Part shown: positions 46,616-56,225 of the stretch, piece by piece
Position numbering within the stretch: position 1 is the stretch's first letter
How the letters are laid out: each line of letters starts with the position of its first letter
NCBI RefSeq assembly: GCF_021290965.1
Contig: NZ_JAJOYT010000004.1
Location: 62,001 to 126,000, forward strand
Reading direction: 5' to 3'
DNA from: Rheinheimera faecalis
GTDB lineage: Bacteria; Pseudomonadota; Gammaproteobacteria; Enterobacterales; Alteromonadaceae
Length of the DNA: 64,000 nucleotides
The notes under the pieces: generated by a model
The model's input: the letters and a program-made list of their open reading frames with translations, nothing else
Databases searched by the model: none
Told to the model about the DNA's origin: nothing
Program-made: the position numbers and the translations under genes

Positions 46616-46921
46616 ATGAAGATGATTTATACCCATGAAAACAGGCTGATTGTCAGCAATATCAAAAACATTCTGCAACGCCGTGGTTTTGAGGTTTTTG
46701 TTAAAAACGAACATGCCGTCAGTGTGATGGGCGAGGTGTCGGCCTTTGATAGCTGGCTGGAATTATGGCTGGTGGACGAAAATGATTTTGCTTTAGCCAG
46801 CATGATATTAAACAACCTGAAACTCGACAGTGAAGCTGAAGATTGGCACTGCAGCAAATGCGCCGAAGAAAACGCAGCTTCATTTGAGTTATGCTGGAAT
46901 TGTGGTACTGAGCCGGGCTGA
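46616..46921 (+). CDS. DUF2007 protein with C-terminal zinc ribbon
   Basis: 101 aa. The N-terminal part (MKMIYTHENRLIVSNIKNIL, then RGFEVFVKNEHAVSVMGEV) matches the DUF2007 fold, sometimes called a putative signal-transducing protein. The C-terminus adds a CxxC-x10-CxxC zinc finger (WHCSKCAEENAASFELCWNCG) resembling RanBP2-type fingers. Such fusions are recurrent in gammaproteobacteria but their role is unknown. Start preceded by CAGGAG. Confidence 0.82.
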   Translation: MKMIYTHENRLIVSNIKNILQRRGFEVFVKNEHAVSVMGEVSAFDSWLELWLVDENDFALASMILNNLKLDSEAEDWHCSKCAEENAASFELCWNCGTEPG

Positions 46922-46991
46922 AGGAGAAATAACTGCACGGCAAGCGTTGGCGCTGTATAGTCTTGCTGAATATCCTTTTGTGTAAAAACCT

Positions 46992-47273
46992 ATGAATTTA
47001 GATAAAGCGAAAAAACGTCTTTCCAAGCAACTGACTAAAGGCTTTGAGGGTTACCCAGTGTTGTCTCTGGCTTATTTCGGTGACACTACGGATAAAGCGA
47101 CCGAAGTGCTGCTGACTTTTGTATTAGAAGAAGGTGCGGCTGCTATGGAGCAGAGATTTTCCAGTACAGAAGATGTCCGGCAGGATGAGACTATTCAATC
47201 TGTACTGGTAAAAATTATTGAGCGTTCAAATGCGAAAACTGTCACTGAAATTCCTGGCGTCAGCATCAAATAA
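46992..47273 (+). CDS. Small conserved-looking protein of unknown function
   Basis: 93 aa: starts MNLDKAKKRLSKQLTKGFEG and continues with YPVLSLAYFGDTTDKATEVLLTFVLEEGA. Mixed alpha/beta, cytoplasmic, no motif recognised. The good coding pattern and its position 70 bp after the DUF2007 gene suggest a real gene. It is convergent with the CheB-CheR fusion, 10 nt between stops. Confidence 0.65.
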   Translation: MNLDKAKKRLSKQLTKGFEGYPVLSLAYFGDTTDKATEVLLTFVLEEGAAAMEQRFSSTEDVRQDETIQSVLVKIIERSNAKTVTEIPGVSIK

Positions 47274-47283
47274 AACGGCTTGA

Positions 47284-49911
47284 TTAGGGCGCAATTGAGG
47301 TTGGTGTCGATTGTTCCCGCAACGCTGCTTCCAGTCTTTTAGTGGTGCTGATATCTACCAGCGTAATGACCACACCATCTATCACATTGTCCAGCCTGCG
47401 ATACGGCATAATGCGTACGGTAAACCAGCGCTCGTCATTGGTTGGAATTTGTTTTTCGGAAAACACCAGTGTGCGCAAGGTATCCTGTGCATCCTGATGC
47501 AGGGCTGGATACAACAAACTGCTGGTCAGGTCGGTCAGTGGCCGGCCCAGATCGCTTTCGCGCAGGTTAATAATTTTGGCTGCTCTGTCGGTGTAACGTC
47601 TGACATTGAGCTGCTGATCCAAAAACAACACTGCAATTTCTATACTGTTCAGCGTATTTTGTAAGTCGCTTTGTGCCAAAGCTAAGTCGTCCAGTTTGGT
47701 CTGCAACTCGGTATTGATAGTTTGCAGCTCTTCATTCATCGACTGCATTTCTTCTTTGGAAGTCGTTAGCTCTTCATTGGTTGATTGCAGTTCTTCGTTG
47801 GTGGACTGTAATTCTTCATTACTCGATTGCAGCTCTTCTTTGGACGCCTGAGTTTCTTCGCGCAACAGCTGAATTTCATCCAGATATTGTTGCTGCACAG
47901 CAGCCAATGAAAAATCGACGCTGGCTGCCGGATTCTGTGGATCTGTTGCTTCGCCTGCCACATCACGGAATACCACCATGGTCATGCCTTGCAAAGCAGC
48001 AGGTTCACGCAGCGCCTGCACTGTAATATCAACTCTTTGACTGGTGTCTTTTTCCGAGACCGCCAATCCACGTAACTGCAAGGGGGCATTGTGTTGCGCT
48101 GCTTGTTTTAATGCGGTAGCGAGCGGCGCCCGCAAGCCATCCCGAGCCATAGCGTGGAAGTTCCAGTTGGCTTTACCAGCCGCAGGCTCCAGATATTTAC
48201 CTGTTCTGCCACTGATATAAACGATATCACCGCTGCCGTTCAGCACTACTGCTGCCGGGGAGTAAACCTGTAACAGCAGCTGATCCGCGGCAGTTTGCAG
48301 GTTATCAATTTTTGGGGTGGGTGTTTTATCAGTTGGCACCGGATGCTCCTTAGCAAGTGTGGACAGAGGTGGAAAAGATTGAACCGGCAGTTTTGAGCCT
48401 GCTGTCTTTTGACGGGGCAGGCGCTGATACAATCTTAACTTGGCCTGGATAGGTGTAAATAAATCATGAAAACGGCCTGTAGTTTCTGAGCTGCCAAGCA
48501 GCAAAATTCCTTTTTCACGCAGGCTGTAATGAAACAGAGGCAGCAGGCGGCGCTGCAACATAGTATCAAAATAAATCAACAGGTTGCGACAGACAATTAA
48601 ATCCAGTCTGGTAAAAGGTGCGTCCAGAATAACGTCATGCTGTGCGTACAAAATCATGTCACGTACGGACTGCTTGATTTGGTAGCAGTTGTCATGACGG
48701 ATAAAAAAACGTTCCAGCCGCTCAGCCGACACATGCTCGGCAATCGACAACGGATACTGGCCACGACGTGCACTGCTAATAGCGTCCAGATTTAAATCTG
48801 ACGCAAAAATTTGCAGGCTAAAACCCTCAAATTCGCTATGCCGCTCCAGCACCTCGCAAAAGGTGATGGCCAGTGAGCAGGCTTCTTCACCGCTCGAACA
48901 ACCGATACACCAGGCCCGTAGCGCTTTGGTTTCTATATGTTGTTGCAGTAATTCAGGCAGTACCACTTCGGATAAATGTTGCCAGACGGCAGGTTCCCGG
49001 AAAAAGTTAGTGACGCCAATCAACAGCTCTTTAAACAGCAGCTCGATTTCCTGCGGGTTGTCGGGCAAAAAGGCGGCATAGTCTGGCAAAGACCCGATGG
49101 AGTGAATTGCCATACGCCGCTCGATACGGCGCAACAAGGTGCTACTTTTATAAGACGAAAAATCATGGCGGGTTTGGCGCTGCAACTGCACCACAACCTG
49201 TTGCAGTGCATCTGACGGCGTATCGACTAATTCTGCGTTGTCTTGTGGCTGTTGATGCACTTCAGGCTTATGAGCGATCACCGCAAGAATACGGCCCGGC
49301 AGTTCGGCTGGTGTATCAATAATATCGGCGAAGCCAGCGTTAATGACGCTGTTTGGCATGGAGTCAAACTGTGCCGAATCAGGCTTTTGTACTAAGGACA
49401 AACCACCCACAGCTTTTATGGCCTGGGTGCCAAGAGTACCATCCGACCCCATACCTGATAGCACTACGGCAATGGCTCGTTCACCCAAAGAGGTGGCGAG
49501 GGATGAAAATAAAATATTCACCGGAAGACGCATGCCACGAGGCTCAGACGGAGGTGCCAGTTTTAAAGTCCCATTGGCTACTGTCAGTTCTGTGTCGGGC
49601 CGGATCACATAAAGATGGTCCGCTTTAATCACCATGCCATGTGCAGCTTCCTGCACCGGCATAGTGGTAACCCGCTGTAATAACTCAGGTAATAAGGCTT
49701 TTTTGGTCGGGTCCAGATGCTGGACTACAATCCAGGCCATGCCTGTGTCTGCTGGCGTCTGGGCCAGAAATTGATTCAGCGCTTCAAGGCCGCCGGCCGA
49801 TGCACCTATACCAACGATGCGAGGGGGAGTGGTTGTTGGGCTATGTTTCGAACTCACAATAAGACGGTACTCATTCAGGGGGCTCACTACAGAAAACGGA
49901 CAACCCGTCAT
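47284..49911 (-). CDS. CheB-CheR fusion with PAS domains
   Basis: 875 aa (857 if the GTG at 49857 is the start). The CheB methylesterase domain (about 30-215) has GIGASAGGLEALNQF, VVQHLDP and VLSGMGSDGTLG, the Ser-His-Asp triad regions. The CheR methyltransferase (about 240-500) has SSTLLRRIERRM, ITNFFRE-like GVTNFFREP, WCIGCSSGEEACSLA (SAM site), APFTRLDLIVCRNLLIYF and LLGSSETTG. A first PAS-like segment is followed by a long coiled coil of repeated EELQSTNEELQSTNEEL units and a C-terminal PAS (about 745-850). No receiver or histidine-kinase domain is present. No chemoreceptors or other che genes are near, so it may serve a stress or sensory pathway rather than motility. Confidence 0.92.
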   Translation of the reverse strand: MTGCPFSVVSPLNEYRLIVSSKHSPTTTPPRIVGIGASAGGLEALNQFLAQTPADTGMAWIVVQHLDPTKKALLPELLQRVTTMPVQEAAHGMVIKADHLYVIRPDTELTVANGTLKLAPPSEPRGMRLPVNILFSSLATSLGERAIAVVLSGMGSDGTLGTQAIKAVGGLSLVQKPDSAQFDSMPNSVINAGFADIIDTPAELPGRILAVIAHKPEVHQQPQDNAELVDTPSDALQQVVVQLQRQTRHDFSSYKSSTLLRRIERRMAIHSIGSLPDYAAFLPDNPQEIELLFKELLIGVTNFFREPAVWQHLSEVVLPELLQQHIETKALRAWCIGCSSGEEACSLAITFCEVLERHSEFEGFSLQIFASDLNLDAISSARRGQYPLSIAEHVSAERLERFFIRHDNCYQIKQSVRDMILYAQHDVILDAPFTRLDLIVCRNLLIYFDTMLQRRLLPLFHYSLREKGILLLGSSETTGRFHDLFTPIQAKLRLYQRLPRQKTAGSKLPVQSFPPLSTLAKEHPVPTDKTPTPKIDNLQTAADQLLLQVYSPAAVVLNGSGDIVYISGRTGKYLEPAAGKANWNFHAMARDGLRAPLATALKQAAQHNAPLQLRGLAVSEKDTSQRVDITVQALREPAALQGMTMVVFRDVAGEATDPQNPAASVDFSLAAVQQQYLDEIQLLREETQASKEELQSSNEELQSTNEELQSTNEELTTSKEEMQSMNEELQTINTELQTKLDDLALAQSDLQNTLNSIEIAVLFLDQQLNVRRYTDRAAKIINLRESDLGRPLTDLTSSLLYPALHQDAQDTLRTLVFSEKQIPTNDERWFTVRIMPYRRLDNVIDGVVITLVDISTTKRLEAALREQSTPTSIAP

Positions 49912-49951
49912 TGCTGACGGGAATAAAAAACAGGTCAGACAACCTTAAGCT

Positions 49952-50560
49952 TTAGCTGATCAGCTTTGGTTCTTCGTCTGTGATCATCATCATGATGGCA
50001 CGTCGATCCGGCGACAAGGTGATGCTCAGTTCCAGACTATGCAACCCTGTCTGAGCGGGATTTGTAGTCAGAATTTTATTGGTGCTGGTATCGCCACTTT
50101 GTAGCCGGGTTAAGGCGGTTTTTAGCTGGGCCTTACTTTCTGTGCTCAGCAAAGAATCGACTGGTTGGCCTAAAAGTTGTTCTTTGACTGTATCAAACAA
50201 GCGGGCTGCGGACAGATTACAGTCCATAATCACGCCGTCTGTTCTGAGCAGCATGCAGCCGGTAGCGGCCATCTCAAAAAACATCCGGTAGCAGCTTAAT
50301 TCATGATTTGATTCCAGTTCATTGGCCTGCAATTGTTCAAGCTGCATATCAAGTTCGACCTGATAAGTTTGTAACTCGTGCAGTAATTTCAGGCCGTCAC
50401 CGGCAGTATCAGGCGCACTGCTTAACTGATAGAGCACTGCAAGAGCTTCTGAACTTGCGGCTACAACGTCACTACACTGAGCTGTGCCATCTTTGAGTCT
50501 TTCTTTGGCTTGCTGGCGTAATGAGGTCACATCTTGATGAGGATTAATGAAGTCAGACAT
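49952..50560 (-). CDS. PAS-domain protein, partner of CheB-CheR fusion
   Basis: 202-aa cytoplasmic protein. An N-terminal helical region with coiled-coil character (LHELQTYQVELDMQLEQLQANELESNHEL) leads into one PAS domain (about 95-195: YRMFFEMAATGCMLLRTDGVIMDCNLSAARLFDTVKEQLLGQPV). There is no output domain. The sequence HELQTYQVELDMQ is often found in such adaptor proteins. The ribosome site GGAGA is good. It lies 40 nt upstream of the CheB-CheR fusion in the same orientation and probably interacts with it through coiled-coil or PAS contacts (inference). Confidence 0.85.
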   Translation of the reverse strand: MSDFINPHQDVTSLRQQAKERLKDGTAQCSDVVAASSEALAVLYQLSSAPDTAGDGLKLLHELQTYQVELDMQLEQLQANELESNHELSCYRMFFEMAATGCMLLRTDGVIMDCNLSAARLFDTVKEQLLGQPVDSLLSTESKAQLKTALTRLQSGDTSTNKILTTNPAQTGLHSLELSITLSPDRRAIMMMITDEEPKLIS

Positions 50561-50755
50561 ATAAGTCTCCGTTCTGATTGACGATCATGTACCGCGCTTG
50601 CTGTCACAAGTGGACGGCGGACAGAGGGCCATCTGCGTCTGGCTTCCTGAGGTGGGTCGAGTATAGACCTATTCGTGACGGGCATGCACTGATTAAAGCA
50701 ACCAGGGCGAAGAATAGGGAAAGATGAAGCTTATTTGGTGTTTGTTTATTGAAGA

Positions 50756-50780
50756 GAGGAGCGGGTACAAGACCCGCCTC
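50756..50780 (-). terminator. Hairpin after amidohydrolase gene
   Basis: Arms GAGG(a)GCGGGT and ACCCGC-CTC with a 5-nt loop, 25 bp beyond the amidohydrolase stop on the minus strand. There is no strong T run. The rest of 50561-50804 shows nothing. Confidence 0.5.
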
Positions 50781-50804
50781 TATCATCGAAACAACGGGTT
50801 AATT

Positions 50805-52388
50805 TTAAGATTTTTGGGCGTCTTTGGCTTTCTGAACAATATCGCGCACATCTTTTAACAGCTGCTGTGCATCGTACACCACACCATCTTTAATGGTGTA
50901 ACGCACGCCTTTACTGCGCTCTGGTTCATTATTGTCATTGAGTCTGTAATGGCCTGTGCCATACAGCACTTTAAAGTTAGCCAGTGGGTTTTCTGCCACT
51001 ATCAGCATATCGGCTTTTTTGCCCGGTACTAAGCTGCCTATGTCTTTCTCCATACCCAAAGCCTGAGCGCCATTTAAGGTAGCGACCTGTATCACTTCCA
51101 GCGGATTAAAGCCTGCTTCACGCAGCAGTTCCAGCTCCTGAATATAAGCAAAACCATAAATTTTATAGATGTAACCCGCATCAGAGCCAGCAGTGACACG
51201 GCCGCCATGGTTTTTGTAGTCATTTAAAAACTGGAACCAGATGCGGTAGTTTTCGCGCCAGGCTATTTCCTGATCAGTAGTCCAGTCAAACCAGAACGAA
51301 CCATGGGCATAACGATTAGGTTTAAAGAAGTTACTCAGTGTTGGTAAGGTGTAGTCCTGATGCCATTCAGCATTACGCTGCGCGCTGGCATCCCGTGTGG
51401 CCTCATAAATGGTCAGCGTAGGGTTGATGGTAAAGTCCAGTTTGATCAGCTCATCCCGCACTGCATTCCATTTGTCTGAACCCGGTGCTGCTGCTTGTTT
51501 CCATAACAAACCCGCGTTAGCGAATCTGTCCTGCTCATTCTGATAGTTGTAATTGGCCGGATAATTCTGGATCACCTGACCAGTAAACAGCGCTTCAGGT
51601 AAACCATACCAATGTTCCATCGAAGTTAAGCCCATGCGGGCGCTATCCAGTGCATTGGTGCCCATCACGTTGAGCTGAGCATGGTGCATCATAGTGCCGA
51701 GCTTTTGTTTTTTCGCTTCATCTAAAGCGGCCGAAATAATAGCCGGGGTAGAGCCAAAAAATTTAATACCAGCGGCGCCTGAGTCTTTAATATCCCGCAC
51801 CCAGTCTCTGGCTTGTTCCGGGCTAAACACGGGTTTACTCAGGCCCTGACCAAAGCCGATATAAGGCACAATACGAGGCGCTACTATGCTGTTTTTCTCT
51901 GAAGCTTTGACATGACGCATGGTCCAGTCCACACCATTAAAGCTGCCGGGTTCACGCACTGTGGTAATGCCGTGCGCCAGCCAGAGTTTAAATACATATT
52001 CGGCCGGAGTGCCGTTGGCAGAGCCACCAATATGGCCATGCATATCAATAAAACCCGGCAGAATATACATGCCACTGACATCCATTTCCTGATCGCCCGA
52101 CTGAGCTTTAGGCCTGCCTTCAGGCAATACAGGCACGCCTGGGTTTCCTACTGCAGTGATTTCTGTAATGCGATCCTGTTCAATCACTATATCGACAGGC
52201 CCAACAGGAGGCGCGCCTTCACCGCTGATGTAGGTACCACCACGCAAAATCAGTCGTTTATAGGGGCCTTCGCCTCTGTCACGTTCAGGTGCTGACGGAG
52301 TTCGTTCTGCTGTGCTTGCTGCTGAATAGGCTGGCTGACCAGCTAGTGCCAGCACTAAAGCTGTGCCGATGAAAGGCAGAATGCGCAT
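50805..52388 (-). CDS. Secreted metal-dependent amidohydrolase
   Basis: 527 aa with signal peptide (MRILPFIGTALVLALAGQPA) and AAGGA ribosome site. TIM-barrel amidohydrolase: the metal motif HGH in ILPGFIDMHGHIGG, a bridging Lys candidate in GIKFFG, His in MMHHAQ and SMEHWY, and Asp in RVTAGSDAGYIY. The C-terminal VATLNGAQALGMEKDIGSLVPGKKADMLIV is the usual imidazolonase-like tail. Members hydrolyse amide or cyclic amide bonds of dipeptides and related compounds. It is divergent from a TonB receptor with 246 bp between them, suggesting that imported material is cleaved in the periplasm. Confidence 0.9.
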   Translation of the reverse strand: MRILPFIGTALVLALAGQPAYSAASTAERTPSAPERDRGEGPYKRLILRGGTYISGEGAPPVGPVDIVIEQDRITEITAVGNPGVPVLPEGRPKAQSGDQEMDVSGMYILPGFIDMHGHIGGSANGTPAEYVFKLWLAHGITTVREPGSFNGVDWTMRHVKASEKNSIVAPRIVPYIGFGQGLSKPVFSPEQARDWVRDIKDSGAAGIKFFGSTPAIISAALDEAKKQKLGTMMHHAQLNVMGTNALDSARMGLTSMEHWYGLPEALFTGQVIQNYPANYNYQNEQDRFANAGLLWKQAAAPGSDKWNAVRDELIKLDFTINPTLTIYEATRDASAQRNAEWHQDYTLPTLSNFFKPNRYAHGSFWFDWTTDQEIAWRENYRIWFQFLNDYKNHGGRVTAGSDAGYIYKIYGFAYIQELELLREAGFNPLEVIQVATLNGAQALGMEKDIGSLVPGKKADMLIVAENPLANFKVLYGTGHYRLNDNNEPERSKGVRYTIKDGVVYDAQQLLKDVRDIVQKAKDAQKS

Positions 52389-52634
52389 AGTTTTTCCTTA
52401 TATTTTTTTATGTTGCATAGGCTGTAAATCACTATGGCAAGGTGCAGAGCAAGCTGCAACTGAATAGGTTTAATCGAGGTATTGCAGCGATAATCAGTCA
52501 ACTGTCGGGCATATCTCCGGGTTTTAGTTCCTGATTTTCTTTGTTTTGTTAATGACGAATATAAGTCAATTCGCATATACTTGTATGCCTTCGTGGCCGA
52601 CCTGCACACAACAAAATAATAGTGGAGAGCCTTT

Positions 52635-54833
52635 TTGAATACTACGAAATTACCAGTCCAGCGTTTTGCAACCCGAGTCAGTTTAGTAGGCGCAGCTATA
52701 GCTACAGCTTTGTCCTCTATGGCATGGGCAGAAGAACAAGCACAACCCACAGATGAAGACCAAATTGAAACCATTCAGGTGACAGCCACCAAACGTACTC
52801 AGGTGATTTATGAAGTGCCTTTAGCCATCAGTGCTTTTAGTGGTGATGCGTTAGCTGAGCAGGGCATCAGCGACCTTACTGATGTGGGTAAGTTTGTGCC
52901 TAACCTGAATGTGACAGGTTTTTCTGCAGGACATACGTCCTCTGCTAACCCTTTTATTCGGGGTATCGGTTTACAGGATCACTTGATCACCACAGATCCT
53001 GGTGTCAGCGTCTATGTGGATGGCGTCTATCTGGGACGTCAGGTAGGTCAGAACTGGAACCTGAGCAACATTGAACGTATCGAAGTATTACGTGGCCCTC
53101 AAGGCACCTTGTACGGACGTAACTCTATTGGTGGTGCTATTAATATCATCACCAAGCAGCCGGACGAAGTGGCTGTGACCAAAGTAGCACTGGAAGCTGG
53201 TGGTCGTGGTCGCGCTAAAGGCGATGTATTTGTTAATCGTGAACTGACTGACACCCTGGCTTTTAACTTTAACGCCGGGTACAACCAGCGTGATGGTTTA
53301 GGCAAATTTATCAATGTGCCTGATGCTGAATATGATGTGGGTGAAACCCGCGAGGCTTATGGTCGCTTCTCTGTAAAAATGACGCCTAATGACGATTTTA
53401 GTCTGGTGCTGACAGCGGACGGCAATGATGGTGAAGGTGGTTTACGCCCGTACACTGTGCTGATTGATGAAGTACCAACAGGTGCCTATTACACTGGTAT
53501 GCGTTTTGGCGCGCCAACCCCAACAGGCCCTCTGCGTAATTCTGATCTGGCACCAAATATTTATGACAACGCTACAGGCACTAAAGAAGTCACAACGGTC
53601 AGCAATGAAGCCAGTGGTGTGTCCTTAACTGCCGACTGGAGTCTGAACGACGAGCTGTCCACCAAAGCTGTGCTGAGCAACAGAACCTCTGAATATAAAG
53701 CTGGTTTAGATGATGACGGTACTATTTATGAGCTGGATCATTACCCTGAGCGTGGTGATGCCGATCAAACTTCTGTCGAATGGCAGTTATCCGGCGTCTA
53801 TGGTGATATGGACTTTGTTTCAGGCTTGTACTGGTTTGAAGAAGAAGGCAGTAACCGTCAGGGGGAAGACTCCCGCTTTAATGGCGGTGCTAATACGCTG
53901 GAGCTGGATCAAACCTCTACCAGCCGTGCTGTGTTTGCCAATCTGGGTTATCAACTGACGGACGATTTACGTCTGGCCGGTGGTTTACGCTTTAACAAAG
54001 ATAAAAAAGATGTAGTGGCAAACGTGGGTACCGGTCCTTTTGCTGCCAGCGATGAGTGGAGCCAGATGAGTTATGACTTATCGGCCAGCTACCGTCTGGA
54101 AAATGGCATGAACCTATACGGCACTATTCAAAGTGGCTACCAGTCAGGCCAATTCCCGGCTCGCCCATACTGCTTATTTGGTAATCCTGAATGTTTAGTG
54201 GCGACAGATAATATCACTGCTGTGAACTACGAAATGGGGATTAAAGGTCAGGTTACTGATACCTTTAGTATGAGCATTGCGGTCTTTAACACTGTGTTTG
54301 ATGATTTACCTTATCAGGTCAGCACCACAGCAGAAGGCGGATTCAGCACGACTAACCTGGTCGTCAGCCAGACATCCCGCGGCGTGGAATGGGAAAGTAC
54401 AGTGTACTTCTCTGATGCTTTTAAACTGCACAGTGCTGTGGGTTGGATTGACGTCGATGTCGATGAAAAAGACGGAGTTAAACCTGTAGCGCCGTTAACT
54501 CCAGAGCTGACCGCTGCGATAGGGCCTTCTTATGAGTTTGGTTTGGCCAATGGTGGCTCCATCACCACCCGCATTGACTATTCATTCCGTGACGAGATGT
54601 ATGGTGAGCCAAGTTCAGATCCGGGTCGTTTGACTCAGATCGACAGCCGTGAGCTGGTGAATATGGATATTGCCTATACTCCGGCCAGCGGAGACTGGAC
54701 AGTGGCTTTTTATGGTCATAACGTCTTTGATGAGCGTTACGACAATGCCCGTTTAAATACAGGTGACTATGTGCTCAGAATTCTGAGTAACGATGCCAGC
54801 GAGTTTGGTTTACGTTACACCGCAGAGTTCTGA
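52635..54833 (+). CDS. TonB-dependent outer-membrane receptor (TTG start)
   Basis: 732 aa. No ATG is available: a TTG at 52635 follows GTGGAGAG and starts a signal peptide (RVSLVGAAIATALSSMAWA). The TonB box region is IETIQVTATK. The plug (about 45-165) has PFIRGIGLQDHLITTDPGVSVYVDGVYLGR and IERIEVLRGPQGTLYGRNSIGGAINIITK, typical of the non-siderophore receptors of oligotrophic marine and freshwater bacteria. The barrel ends FGLRYTAEF, with terminal Phe. No Fur-like box was found before it. The divergent secreted amidohydrolase suggests an organic nitrogen compound or peptide as ligand. Confidence 0.93.
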   Translation: MNTTKLPVQRFATRVSLVGAAIATALSSMAWAEEQAQPTDEDQIETIQVTATKRTQVIYEVPLAISAFSGDALAEQGISDLTDVGKFVPNLNVTGFSAGHTSSANPFIRGIGLQDHLITTDPGVSVYVDGVYLGRQVGQNWNLSNIERIEVLRGPQGTLYGRNSIGGAINIITKQPDEVAVTKVALEAGGRGRAKGDVFVNRELTDTLAFNFNAGYNQRDGLGKFINVPDAEYDVGETREAYGRFSVKMTPNDDFSLVLTADGNDGEGGLRPYTVLIDEVPTGAYYTGMRFGAPTPTGPLRNSDLAPNIYDNATGTKEVTTVSNEASGVSLTADWSLNDELSTKAVLSNRTSEYKAGLDDDGTIYELDHYPERGDADQTSVEWQLSGVYGDMDFVSGLYWFEEEGSNRQGEDSRFNGGANTLELDQTSTSRAVFANLGYQLTDDLRLAGGLRFNKDKKDVVANVGTGPFAASDEWSQMSYDLSASYRLENGMNLYGTIQSGYQSGQFPARPYCLFGNPECLVATDNITAVNYEMGIKGQVTDTFSMSIAVFNTVFDDLPYQVSTTAEGGFSTTNLVVSQTSRGVEWESTVYFSDAFKLHSAVGWIDVDVDEKDGVKPVAPLTPELTAAIGPSYEFGLANGGSITTRIDYSFRDEMYGEPSSDPGRLTQIDSRELVNMDIAYTPASGDWTVAFYGHNVFDERYDNARLNTGDYVLRILSNDASEFGLRYTAEF

Positions 54834-54856
54834 TCCTAAAGTGCTCTATGTTAAAA

Positions 54857-54886
54857 GCCCATGACGATGCCGTCATGGGCTTTTTT
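54857..54886 (+). terminator. Rho-independent terminator of TonB receptor gene
   Basis: Perfect 10-bp stem GCCCATGACG / CGTCATGGGC, 4-nt loop, then TTTTTT; 24 bp after the stop. On the minus strand the A-rich side (AAAA before the stem) may also help end the small lipoprotein gene. Confidence 0.9.
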
Positions 54887-54911
54887 GTTTGCTCTTTTGC
54901 CTGAGTTTTTG

Positions 54912-55205
54912 CTATCTGGCGCTGGCGCCACCGCCACCTAAAAACAGGGCTGCCCCTATGACAAAACCCAAATCGTAAAAGCCACCTGAGTTTGGAAAAG
55001 CATAGATACGCACGTCGGTAAAATAGCTGGCAATTAAGCTAAATACGATACAAAAACCATGAAATAACCCCATCAAAAAACTCATAGGTTCTGTTTCGCT
55101 TAAGCTTGCAATGGGCTGGGTTGCACAGCCAGCTAAAATGCCAGCCGCGACAATAAACAGCAGCAGATTTTTGTATTTCATGACAACGCGCTTGATAAAT
55201 TGCAT
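54912..55205 (-). CDS. Small lipoprotein with membrane helix
   Basis: 97 aa from ATG 55205, which follows AAGGATACTT; later ATG 55181 and earlier 55238 are also in frame. The signal LLLFIVAAGILAGCATQ has a lipobox LAGC. After the Cys comes one long hydrophobic helix (FLMGLFHGFCIVFSLIASYF) and a glycine-rich C-terminus (ALFLGGGGASAR). This looks like the small lipoprotein/YtxH-like group seen next to many genes, but I do not know its role. Confidence 0.7.
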   Translation of the reverse strand: MQFIKRVVMKYKNLLLFIVAAGILAGCATQPIASLSETEPMSFLMGLFHGFCIVFSLIASYFTDVRIYAFPNSGGFYDLGFVIGAALFLGGGGASAR

Positions 55206-55457
55206 AAGTATCCTTGATGGGGGCCCGTCTTTGTACATGAAGCCTTGTGTACAAGAGGGGGATAGATGAAGCCAGATCAGCGATTCAGTGTAGCATGGTG
55301 AACGCTGCTCAGTTTGGCAGGCAAATATCTGTGACTACTTCACTTAGTTTTCACTGACTAATTTTCACTGACTTATGTTTCAGATCAAAGCCATAACTGG
55401 TGACTTGTTTTGATCTGGTTTATCTTTAATTCAACAGCAGTTTACTGAGTTTGTCAT

Positions 55458-56225
55458 TTGCGATTGTATCTATTCCTCTGGCTATTGATATGGCCTGTTT
55501 TAGCGGTAAGTCAGGATGATCGCGCCTCTACAGACCCTGCTATGTTGATCCGCATTGCTGCAGAGGACAACTGGCCGCCGTTTTCTGATCATCAGGGGCA
55601 GGGGCTCTCTGAGCAGTTGGTCAAAGCGGCTTTTGCCACTCAGGGTTATCAGATCACTACAGTTGTAGTGCCTTACGCCCGCGCTTTGCATTTCACCAGT
55701 CAGGGCATTACTGATGCTTGCTGGAATGTGACCCGGCAGCAAAACACAGAGCAGGAATTTACCCTGCATAAAATTCCGTTATTTACCGCTGATTCATTCT
55801 TTTATTATTACCGCACACTCCAGCCCTATGATTCAGCAGCGCAGATCCCTAATGGTACTGTAGTGGGGGTGATACTGGGTTATGAGTATGGGGATTTATA
55901 CGAGCAGCATAAACACAGATTTCAATTGGTTCAGGTGTCCACCCACAGCCAGCTGATTGGTTTGCTGAATGGTGGTAAGCTGGATTTGGCGATATTTTTT
56001 GATGATGTATTAGGTTATTACCTACAAAATGAGGGGATTAAGGCGAAGAATATTCAACGCGGTAAGTTGAACTACCGTAGCGAAATTTATCTGGCTTTTA
56101 GCAAAGAGAATCCCCAAAGTAGTAAAAGAGCAGAAGCCCTGGATGCAGGTATTACTGAACTGAAAAAATCTGGAGCGTATCGCCAATTGATGCAGCTCAA
56201 AGGTCAACAGCTTAACGATTACTAA
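55458..56225 (+). CDS. Periplasmic solute-binding protein (family 3-like)
   Basis: 255 aa from a TTG start (MRLYLFLWLLIWPVLAVSQ signal peptide); no ATG fits and the ribosome site is weak. The mature part resembles the SBP_bac_3 fold: LIRIAAEDNWPPFSDHQGQGLSEQLVKAAF at the N-terminus, VGVILGYEYGD in the hinge region and a C-terminal EALDAGITELKKSGAYRQLM. No permease or ATPase genes are nearby, so it is likely a stand-alone binding or sensor protein, as is frequent in this group of bacteria. Its stop overlaps the convergent DUF4105 gene by 4 nt. Confidence 0.82.
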   Translation: MRLYLFLWLLIWPVLAVSQDDRASTDPAMLIRIAAEDNWPPFSDHQGQGLSEQLVKAAFATQGYQITTVVVPYARALHFTSQGITDACWNVTRQQNTEQEFTLHKIPLFTADSFFYYYRTLQPYDSAAQIPNGTVVGVILGYEYGDLYEQHKHRFQLVQVSTHSQLIGLLNGGKLDLAIFFDDVLGYYLQNEGIKAKNIQRGKLNYRSEIYLAFSKENPQSSKRAEALDAGITELKKSGAYRQLMQLKGQQLNDY

